Part shown: in pieces, positions 1-4,811 of the stretch | How positions within the stretch are numbered: position 1 is the first letter of the stretch | Layout: every line of letters begins with the position of its first letter | Source of the DNA: an uncultured Eubacteriales bacterium | GTDB taxonomy: Bacteria > Bacillota > Clostridia > Christensenellales > Borkfalkiaceae | DNA length: 12,959 nucleotides | Direction of reading: 5' to 3' | Assembly: GCA_902767455.1 (NCBI GenBank) | Contig: CACXHH010000046.1 | Location: forward strand, 1-12,959 | The notes under the pieces: generated by a model | What the model was told of the DNA's origin: nothing | What the model saw: only the letters and a program-made list of their open reading frames with translations | The model's database searches: none | Position numbers and translations under genes: made by a program

Positions 1-45
1 AAAACGCCGATAATCGACTTATAGCCCCGCTTTTTTGTGTCGAAA

Positions 46-60
46 ACGGTAAATTGCCGT
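46..60. repeat. Short inverted repeat in upstream spacer
   Basis: ACGG (46-49) and CCGT (57-60) can pair around a 7-nt loop. Positions 1-85 contain no supportable gene. They presumably hold the 3' flank of an upstream gene outside the window. Nothing else is recognisable there. Confidence 0.25.
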
Positions 61-89
61 CGAATAACGATAAAAAACCGAATTTGACC

Positions 90-118
90 TTGACAGCGGA
101 AGAAAATGGGAATATAAT
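90..118 (+). promoter_or_regulatory. Consensus sigma-A promoter
   Basis: TTGACA (90-95) and TATAAT (113-118) are both perfect hexamers separated by exactly 17 bp, so a transcript should start near 125. The first likely start codon downstream that belongs to a real protein is at 558. The RNA would therefore carry about 430 nt of repeat modules as a highly structured leader. A 19-codon frame starting with ATG at 130 (MKKLW...) runs straight into repeat module M, has no clear ribosome binding site and is probably not a gene. Confidence 0.75.
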
Positions 119-148
119 ATAAATTAAGAATGAAGAAATTGTGGCCGC

Positions 149-195
149 GCGATTTTGCCTTCGGCACGCCCTGTAAGCCTTCGGGCTAAAATCGC
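149..195 (+). repeat. Repeat module M, copy 1 (three-way hairpin)
   Basis: About 47 nt that can fold as a closing stem, GCGATTTT (149-156) with AAAATCGC (188-195), enclosing two small hairpins: GCC-TTC-GGC and AGCC-TTCG-GGCT. Further copies lie at 332-378, 1327-1374 and 12818-12865. It resembles a REP-like or MITE-like intergenic element. No known family name is assigned. Confidence 0.7.
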
Positions 196-225
196 CGACG
201 AAAAATTTATTTAATAATTACTTTT

Positions 226-239
226 ACGCCGAAAGGCGT
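226..239 (+). repeat. Hairpin with GAAA tetraloop
   Basis: ACGCC-GAAA-GGCGT is a perfect 5-bp stem with a GNRA tetraloop, placed directly before repeat module N. It has the same design as the hairpins of array H further on. Confidence 0.55.
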
Positions 240-329
240 AGCGAGCGTGAGCGAGCAAATTTATATAATAATGACTTTTGGCTCGGGCGTAGCTCGTCAT
301 ATCCGCATCGCGGATATCCAAAACGTCTC
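237..329 (+). repeat. Repeat module N, copy 1
   Basis: A 93-nt element that recurs in inverted orientation at 12867-12959, with only about four mismatches by eye. It contains the direct repeat GCGAGC-GTGA-GCGAGC near its 5' end, an AT-rich stretch, and a perfect hairpin ATATCCGC-ATC-GCGGATAT (299-317). A short open frame that begins inside it is a by-product of the repeat, not a gene. Confidence 0.75.
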
Positions 330-331
330 GC

Positions 332-378
332 GCGATTTTGCCTTCGGCACGCCCTGCAAGCCTTCGGGCTTTAATCGC
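332..378 (+). repeat. Repeat module M, copy 2
   Basis: Nearly identical to copy 1 at 149-195, including both inner hairpins. The 3' arm of the closing stem has changed from AAAATCGC to TTAATCGC, which weakens the stem. It begins two bases after the 3' end of module N, so M and N are joined here. At the other end of the window the same two modules are joined with N reversed. Confidence 0.65.
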
Positions 379-417
379 CGACGAAATATTTATAAAATAA
401 TTAAATCCGCAATTTTG

Positions 418-517
418 TTTTCGCGTTAGCGAAAATATCACTTGCTGAAAGGCAAATATAACTCGGCGACAGCCGAATATAACTTTGACGACAGTCAAAA
501 TATAACTGCCGTAAGGC
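418..517 (+). repeat. Hairpin array H, copy 1 (five GNNA-loop hairpins)
   Basis: Five consecutive tiny hairpins: TTTTCGC-GTTA-GCGAAAA (418-435), TTGCT-GAAA-GGCAA (442-455), TCGGC-GACA-GCCGA (463-476), TTTGAC-GACA-GTCAAA (484-499) and GCC-GTAA-GGC (508-517). Successive hairpins are separated by TATCAC or by ATATAAC, and the start-to-start pitch is about 21-24 nt. Stems differ in sequence while loop type and linker are constant. The array lies in the leader of the hydrolase gene. A second copy is at 1414-1510. Confidence 0.75.
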
Positions 518-557
518 TTTGCGGCTCCGACGCCTACTCAAAAACGTTAATACATTT

Positions 558-1340
558 ATGTCTGATAAGAATTTTACCGTGAGTACGGATAAAGCTGAAA
601 AAAATTCAAAAGTATTAAGGCGCGTTCTCGTAGCGATTATCGCGGTAGTTCTCGTATTTTGCGCGGCGGGCGGAGGTTTTCTTGTTTTCGTCGCCGACTA
701 TTATCACGTTGACGAAGAAGCTTCTGCCGAAATTTCGCGCGGGTATACAGTCAGAGAAGTTGCTTTAAGCGACGACGTTATCTTGTACGGCGCCGAAGAA
801 AACGCAGTCGGACTGGTGTTTTACCCGGGCGCCAAGGTCGAGTTTACGGCTTACGCGCCGCTTATGCGTATTCTTGCGTCGAAGGGGATAACTTGCGCGC
901 TCGTGAAAATGCCTTTCAACCTTGCGTTTTTCAATCAAAAAGCCGCCGATAAGGTTATTTCGGCTTGCAAGGGAGTTGAAAGTTGGTACGTCGGCGGACA
1001 TTCTCTCGGCGGCGCCGTGGCGGCAATTTACGCCGAAGGCAACTCGGATAAGCTCAAAGGGCTCGTACTTCTCGCGTCGTATTCGACGAAAGACGTTAAG
1101 CATTCGGGCTTGAAGGTCTTGTCCGTATACGGAAGTCTTGACGGAGTTATCGACTCAAAAAAATATTCCGACAACCTGAAGAATCTGCCCGACGATTACG
1201 TCGAATACGTCGTAGAAGGCGGCAATCACGCTTATTTCGGCGCGTACGGCGAGCAGTCGGGCGACGGGACGGCGACAATTTCCAACGCCGCGCAGGTGGC
1301 TTTTACCGCCGACAGGATAGAAGAGTGGGTTTTTGCCTGA
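558..1340 (+). CDS. Membrane-anchored alpha/beta hydrolase
   Basis: A 260-residue protein with a short charged N-terminus, one membrane helix (about residues 21-46) and an extracytoplasmic hydrolase domain. The alpha/beta-hydrolase signature is clear: the nucleophile elbow GHSLGG with Ser149, a candidate acid Asp195 in YGSLDG, and a candidate His224 in GGNHAYFG. It fits the small Abhydrolase_5/dienelactone-hydrolase-like group; the substrate cannot be read from sequence. The ATG at 558 is preferred over an in-frame TTG at 519 because the TTG lies in sequence shared with the second repeat copy, and the extra 13 residues would be repeat-encoded. The ribosome binding site is weak. The last codons and the TGA stop fall inside repeat module M copy 3, so the C-terminus (VFA) is partly repeat-derived. 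The nearest promoter is at 90-118. Confidence 0.8.
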   Translation: MSDKNFTVSTDKAEKNSKVLRRVLVAIIAVVLVFCAAGGGFLVFVADYYHVDEEASAEISRGYTVREVALSDDVILYGAEENAVGLVFYPGAKVEFTAYAPLMRILASKGITCALVKMPFNLAFFNQKAADKVISACKGVESWYVGGHSLGGAVAAIYAEGNSDKLKGLVLLASYSTKDVKHSGLKVLSVYGSLDGVIDSKKYSDNLKNLPDDYVEYVVEGGNHAYFGAYGEQSGDGTATISNAAQVAFTADRIEEWVFA

Positions 1341-1374
1341 CGGCACGCCCTGTAAGCTGTCGCCCTAAAATCGC
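1327..1374 (+). repeat. Repeat module M, copy 3, overlapping a stop codon
   Basis: A diverged M module. The first inner hairpin is GCC-TGAC-GGC, the second is degenerate, and the 5' closing arm reads GGGTTTTT while the 3' arm AAAATCGC is intact. The TGA of the upstream hydrolase gene (1338-1340) is the TGA in the first hairpin loop, so the module supplies the end of that reading frame. Confidence 0.6.
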
Positions 1375-1413
1375 CGACGAATTATTTTATAATAATTAAA
1401 TCCGTAATTCAGC

Positions 1414-1510
1414 TTTCGCGTTAGCGAAAATATCACTTGCCGAAAGGCAAATATAACTCGGCGACAGCCGAATATAACTTTGACGACAGTCAAAATATAA
1501 CTGCCTAAGG
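1414..1510 (+). repeat. Hairpin array H, copy 2
   Basis: The same five-hairpin series as at 418-517, in the same order and with the same ATATAAC linkers. Small differences show the relation: the second hairpin is here a perfect TTGCC-GAAA-GGCAA, and the fifth has lost one loop base. The similarity continues through CTTTGCGG to about 1518. The array sits between the hydrolase gene and the SDR operon. Confidence 0.75.
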
Positions 1511-1541
1511 CTTTGCGGTTCACGAACTCTAAGCAATAACG

Positions 1542-1565
1542 ACTTTTTCGCGACAGCGAAAAAGT
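1542..1565 (+). promoter_or_regulatory. Hairpin with GACA loop before the SDR ribosome binding site
   Basis: ACTTTTTCGC-GACA-GCGAAAAAGT is a perfect 10-bp stem ending 15 nt before the Shine-Dalgarno AGGAGA (1581-1586). The loop matches two hairpins of array H and the preceding bases (AATAAC) resemble the array linker, so this may be an extra array unit. It could protect the mRNA 5' region or act as a weak terminator of upstream transcription. No convincing sigma-A promoter was found between 1375 and 1594. Confidence 0.45.
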
Positions 1566-1593
1566 GTTAATAAAATTATAGGAGACTACTAAA

Positions 1594-2460
1594 ATGAAAG
1601 TCGTATTAGCAGGAGCTTTCGGCAATTTAGGCGCCGAAATTCTCAAAAAACTGTGCGCGGAAGGCTACGAGGTAGTCGCCGCCGACCTTAAAGAAACGGA
1701 AGTTGCGGGAACGCAGGGTAAATATACTTTCGTCAAGATCGACGCGACAGATCCTTCCACCTTAAAAGGTCTATGCGACGGCGCCGAAGCCGTCATCACC
1801 ACGATGGGGCTTACGGGCGCTTCGACGCGTTTCACGTCCTACGACATCGACTATCGCGGCAATCTCAATTTATACGAAGAGTGCAAGCGCGCGGGCGTCA
1901 AAAAATTCAATTATATATCCGTAATTTCGTGCGACGAGCCGGGCGCTGAAAAAGTTCCTATGCTCCACGCAAAATATATGCTCGAACAGGAGATCAAAAA
2001 AGGCGATATCGACTGGGTAATTCACCGTCCTACGGGCTACTTCTACGATATAGCCAAGGTCTTTAAACCTTACGTCGACAAGGGCGAAATGCAGCTTTTG
2101 AAGGGTTACGGCACGGTAAAAGCCAACGTCGTCGACTGCGAGGACTTCGCGGAGTTCATAGTTAATCATATCACGGACGCTAACGTTACCTACAACGTCG
2201 GCGGTAAGGAAACTTACACTTACGAAGAAATGGCGAAACTTTGCTTCGACGCCGCCAAAAAGCCGCTCAAGATCAAATGGGCGCCCAAGTGGCTGTTCGG
2301 CATCCTTGCCAAGCTTCCCAAGATCAAAAAAGCGGGCAAGAGCGACATTATACTTTTCTCCAAATGGACTTTGAGCCACGATCTCGTAGGCGACACCAAG
2401 GTCGGCGAAAAGAGCTTCAAGGCTTATCTCAACTCATATTTCGGAAAGGAGAATAACTGA
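1594..2460 (+). CDS. NmrA-like atypical SDR, NAD(P)-binding oxidoreductase
   Basis: 288 residues, with Shine-Dalgarno AGGAGA 7 nt before the ATG. The N-terminus MKVVLAGAFGNLG carries the Rossmann GxxGxxG (Gly7, Gly10, Gly13), and Asp31 at the end of strand 2 suggests NAD(H) preference. The usual SDR Tyr-x-x-x-Lys is not evident. Instead there is the atypical-SDR pattern MLHAKYMLE (about 123-131) and RPTGYF (145-150), as in the NmrA/SDR_a5 group that also includes divinyl-chlorophyllide vinyl reductases and NADH-ubiquinone complex-associated SDRs. This is the first gene of a compact four-gene operon, and its stop lies 2 nt before the next ATG. The substrate is unknown. A reductase acting on a polycyclic or isoprenoid-like substrate with its partners is conceivable but is inference only. 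Confidence 0.8.
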   Translation: MKVVLAGAFGNLGAEILKKLCAEGYEVVAADLKETEVAGTQGKYTFVKIDATDPSTLKGLCDGAEAVITTMGLTGASTRFTSYDIDYRGNLNLYEECKRAGVKKFNYISVISCDEPGAEKVPMLHAKYMLEQEIKKGDIDWVIHRPTGYFYDIAKVFKPYVDKGEMQLLKGYGTVKANVVDCEDFAEFIVNHITDANVTYNVGGKETYTYEEMAKLCFDAAKKPLKIKWAPKWLFGILAKLPKIKKAGKSDIILFSKWTLSHDLVGDTKVGEKSFKAYLNSYFGKENN

Positions 2461-2462
2461 TC

Positions 2463-3275
2463 ATGCCGTGGGCTTTACTTGGAATACTTCTTGCCGTCTG
2501 CGCGGTAATGTGCGCCGTCGGGTTTTATAAATTCGTATACTTTTTGTCGCTCGGCTACGGCTTTGCGATAGCGGGCGGCTCGATAGCCGTGCTTATAATG
2601 TACTTCGTGAACCCCACGGCAACGCCGCTGTGGCTCATGCTTATCATGACGGCGCTTTTCGTTGCTTACGGCGCAAGGCTTTCCGGCTTTTTGCTCGTTC
2701 GCGAGCTGAAGAGCGCAACCTTCCGTAAGACGGAAGTCGGCAAAGACACTCTCGTCAAAAACAAAGATAAAAAGATGCCGATATTCGTGCTCGTCTTTAT
2801 CTGGATATTCGTTTCGATACTGTACGTGGCGCAGGTAAGCCCCGTGCTCTTCCGCTTCGTCAACGGCTCTACCGACTATATCCTTCCGATGATCGGCGTA
2901 TGCGTATCCGTATTCGGGCTTATTCTCGAATCGATCGCCGACGCGCAGAAATCGGCGCAGAAGAAAGTCCGCCCCGATATGGTCGCGACCAAAGGTCTTT
3001 ACAAGATCGTGCGTTGCCCTAACTATTTGGGCGAAATAACCTTCTGGACGGGCGTGTTTATAAGCGGTATCTCGACTTACGCCAACGTCGGGCAGTGGAT
3101 AACGGCGGCGCTTGCGTACGTTTGCATCGTTTACATTATGTTCAACGGCGCTCAACGCCTTGAAAAGCGTCAGATGGCGCGTTACGGCGACAATGCCGAG
3201 TACAACGAATACGCGAATAAAACGCCCATCATTATTCCGCTTCTTCCCATCTATCACCTTAATAAGAAAAAATAA
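2463..3275 (+). CDS. DUF1295 / steroid 5-alpha-reductase-like membrane protein
   Basis: 270 residues, largely hydrophobic, with about six to seven membrane segments. The C-terminal half matches the DUF1295 (3-oxo-5-alpha-steroid 4-dehydrogenase C-terminal-like) pattern: GLILESIADAQK at about 152-163, RCPNYLGEITFW at 184-195, and an ending with EKRQMARYG (about 234-242) and a YNEYANKTP-type segment. Members of this superfamily include NADPH-dependent reductases and isoprenylcysteine methyltransferase relatives, so reduction or methylation of a lipophilic substrate in the membrane is the general expectation. AAAGGAG (2445-2451) lies inside the end of the upstream SDR gene, so translation is probably coupled. 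The adjacent SDR supports a redox role. Confidence 0.8.
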   Translation: MPWALLGILLAVCAVMCAVGFYKFVYFLSLGYGFAIAGGSIAVLIMYFVNPTATPLWLMLIMTALFVAYGARLSGFLLVRELKSATFRKTEVGKDTLVKNKDKKMPIFVLVFIWIFVSILYVAQVSPVLFRFVNGSTDYILPMIGVCVSVFGLILESIADAQKSAQKKVRPDMVATKGLYKIVRCPNYLGEITFWTGVFISGISTYANVGQWITAALAYVCIVYIMFNGAQRLEKRQMARYGDNAEYNEYANKTPIIIPLLPIYHLNKKK

Positions 3276-3292
3276 CGGGAGAAAACGAGATC

Positions 3293-3931
3293 ATGAAAGA
3301 ATTTACCGTTCCTATGGCGCTCGTCGACTTTATCCCCGTCGCGCTGTTTGCACTGGCTACGATAATTTTGATGCGCGACCTGTATAACAAAATGAGTAAG
3401 GGCGCCTTCGCGCTCTTTGCCGCGGGCACGATAGACGTCGTTTGCGCGGGCGCTTTAAAAGCCCTTCATAAATTGCTTTACGCCGCGGGGGTGTGCGATT
3501 TTCAGCCGCTTTCGGCGATGTTCTTCCCCGTTCAGTCGATAGGCTTTCTGCTCGCCGGGATAGGCGTTATCGCCATGCTCGTTCATAAGCAGATTTCGTC
3601 TACCGCCGCATTCGCCGCCGTTCCGCCCGTGTTTTCGGGCACGTTCGTGTTCGTAGGGCTTATGGTCACGGGGGTAGGGCTTATCGACGCGGCGTTATGC
3701 GTTCTCTCCGTCAAGCTCAAAAAACCTTGGCTTATAGCTCTGTTCGTCGTGGCGTTCGTTTGTCTGCTCGCTATGGGTTATCTCTCGAGCAAGAACTTCG
3801 AGCAGGCTTCGATGAACTGGATAGCCGAAGGCGTAAACGTGGTAGGTCAGGCGGCGCTGCTTATAGGCGTGTGGCTGCTCCATAAAAACGGGCTTGCCGA
3901 ACTTAAATTAAGAGGAGAAGAAGTAGCGTGA
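3293..3931 (+). CDS. Polytopic membrane protein, unknown function
   Basis: 212 residues with about six hydrophobic segments, near 8-28, 36-56, 78-98, 104-137 (possibly two helices), 145-165 and 176-197. The C-terminus is short and charged, ending KLRGEEVA. No catalytic or binding motif was recognised. It starts 17 nt after the DUF1295 gene and its stop overlaps the start of the next gene by 4 bp (GTGA), so it belongs to the same transcript. By position it may be a membrane partner or transporter for the lipophilic product of the operon; that is inference. Confidence 0.7.
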   Translation: MKEFTVPMALVDFIPVALFALATIILMRDLYNKMSKGAFALFAAGTIDVVCAGALKALHKLLYAAGVCDFQPLSAMFFPVQSIGFLLAGIGVIAMLVHKQISSTAAFAAVPPVFSGTFVFVGLMVTGVGLIDAALCVLSVKLKKPWLIALFVVAFVCLLAMGYLSSKNFEQASMNWIAEGVNVVGQAALLIGVWLLHKNGLAELKLRGEEVA

Positions 3932-4572
3932 TACAGAAATTTTTAACACTTATCGGTGAAAAATACCCATTGACGAGCGTCGACGCGGGCGAGTTCAAAA
4001 CGCTTAAAGCAAGCGGAATGAAGTTCGATATCTCGGCTTACGACGCCAAAGGGCTCGGCAGGGTTTCGGTTATGCAAGCCAAAGGCTTTTTCGGGCTGAT
4101 GAAAATGTTTACGCTTATCGTAACGCCGACGGACATCGACCTTCCGCTTTACTCTTACGACCGCATTTTCGCTTTCGGTAACGACGTGCTTATAAGCGAA
4201 GTTTACGATACGTGCGCCGCGGGCGAGTTCTCGCAGGAAGCTTTAAAAGCCGTGACCGACGCTTACGCGGGTAAGTTCGAGCGCGATCCCGGTCAGCATT
4301 GGTACGACAGCATAAAGTTTGAAACGAGTATTTCCAAAAAGGCGAAAAAGCGCTTTACGAAGGAGCTTGACGAGCTTGCCGAAAAGCACTTTAAAGCTTA
4401 TCTTGAAACCCCGTCTGCGCTTGTGGAAGGCGAAACCGCTTTGAAAAAGGCTGAAAAGACTGCCTATTACGTGAACGGGCTTCTCGATAAGGGCGGCCCG
4501 TCGACAGACGCCTTCGTCAAATCTCTCGGCAGAGAAAAAACCGAAACGCTATTTAAAAAGATACTATTTTAA
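3928..4572 (+). CDS. Soluble protein, possibly bilin-reductase-like fold
   Basis: 214 residues, no signal peptide or membrane helix. The GTG start overlaps the preceding TGA and is preceded by AGAGGAG (3911-3917). Two regions recall ferredoxin-dependent bilin reductases (PcyA/PebA/PebB): TPTDIDLPLYSYDRI (67-81), where those enzymes have a Pro-rich 'DLP-(I/F)-x-(G)-x-D' core strand, and the C-terminal SLGREKTETLFKKILF (199-214), which resembles their ending with 'FG...AERY....LF'. The similarity is from memory of the family, is short, and could be chance; the protein may simply be an uncharacterised family. It is the last gene of the SDR/DUF1295 operon, followed by inverted repeats and a terminator. 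Confidence 0.6.
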   Translation: MIQKFLTLIGEKYPLTSVDAGEFKTLKASGMKFDISAYDAKGLGRVSVMQAKGFFGLMKMFTLIVTPTDIDLPLYSYDRIFAFGNDVLISEVYDTCAAGEFSQEALKAVTDAYAGKFERDPGQHWYDSIKFETSISKKAKKRFTKELDELAEKHFKAYLETPSALVEGETALKKAEKTAYYVNGLLDKGGPSTDAFVKSLGREKTETLFKKILF

Positions 4573-4575
4573 ATT

Positions 4576-4611
4576 AACGTTTTTGCTTGTCTACGCCAAG
4601 CAAAAACCGTT
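4576..4611 (+). repeat. Inverted repeat after the four-gene operon
   Basis: TTTTTGCTTG (4580-4589) pairs with CAAGCAAAAA (4597-4606) around a 7-nt loop, extended by AACG/CGTT with a one-base bulge. There is no T-run after it, so it is probably an RNA-stabilising 3' hairpin ahead of the true terminator at 4650. Confidence 0.5.
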
Positions 4612-4649
4612 AGAGCTGTCGGTCGTGAGCGCCCTGTAAGTTCGGAATA

Positions 4650-4697
4650 GTCGCCTGCGGATTTTGAGCGTTATCAAAATTTGCAGGCGACTTTTTT
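4650..4697 (+). terminator. Rho-independent terminator of the SDR operon
   Basis: GTCGCCTGC (4650-4658) pairs with GCAGGCGAC (4683-4691). Inner pairing between ATTTTGA and TCAAAAT extends the stem, and TTTTTT follows (4692-4697). Confidence 0.85.
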
Positions 4698-4710
4698 ATC
4701 CCGCAGAAGT

Positions 4711-4740
4711 TTGTTTTTGTCGATTTTGCGTTTATATAAT
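4711..4740 (+). promoter_or_regulatory. Probable promoter of the SGNH lipoprotein gene
   Basis: A perfect TATAAT (4735-4740) with a weak -35 TTGTTT (4711-4716) at 18-bp spacing. An inverted repeat CATTTTA-N5-TAAAATG (4755-4773) lies just downstream of the expected start and could be an operator. It is not the TGTAAAGT element found further on. Confidence 0.5.
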
Positions 4741-4811
4741 CAGTTGAAAAATCGCATTTTACAGTTTAAAATGTAATCATCTTCATAAATAATACTATAA
4801 AAGGAGAAAAA

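Noticed and set aside
247..429. Open frame starting MSEQIYIIMTFGSGVAR, repeated on the minus strand at 12752-12949
   Set aside because: Both frames start within the copies of repeat module N. The shared peptide reflects DNA repetition, the frames diverge after it, and no ribosome binding site precedes them.
211..498. Minus-strand frame with VIFGCRRVIFAF-type repeats, and a similar one at 1365-1646
   Set aside because: These read through hairpin array H; the repetitive residues come from the ATATAAC linkers. They lack ribosome binding sites, and the second overlaps the start of the SDR gene.
418..517. Hairpin array as a CRISPR array
   Set aside because: Linkers are only 6-7 nt, the regularly spaced units are palindromes with different stems, there are no spacer-length unique segments, and no cas genes are present.
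519..557. TTG start extending the hydrolase by 13 residues
   Set aside because: The TTG is in the sequence shared by both copies of array H and would add repeat-derived residues; the ATG at 558 gives a normal anchor-type N-terminus.
2475..3257. Long minus-strand open frame opposite the DUF1295 gene, and others such as 5802-6476
   Set aside because: They are shadows of well-supported + strand genes, with charged, low-plausibility proteins and no ribosome binding sites.
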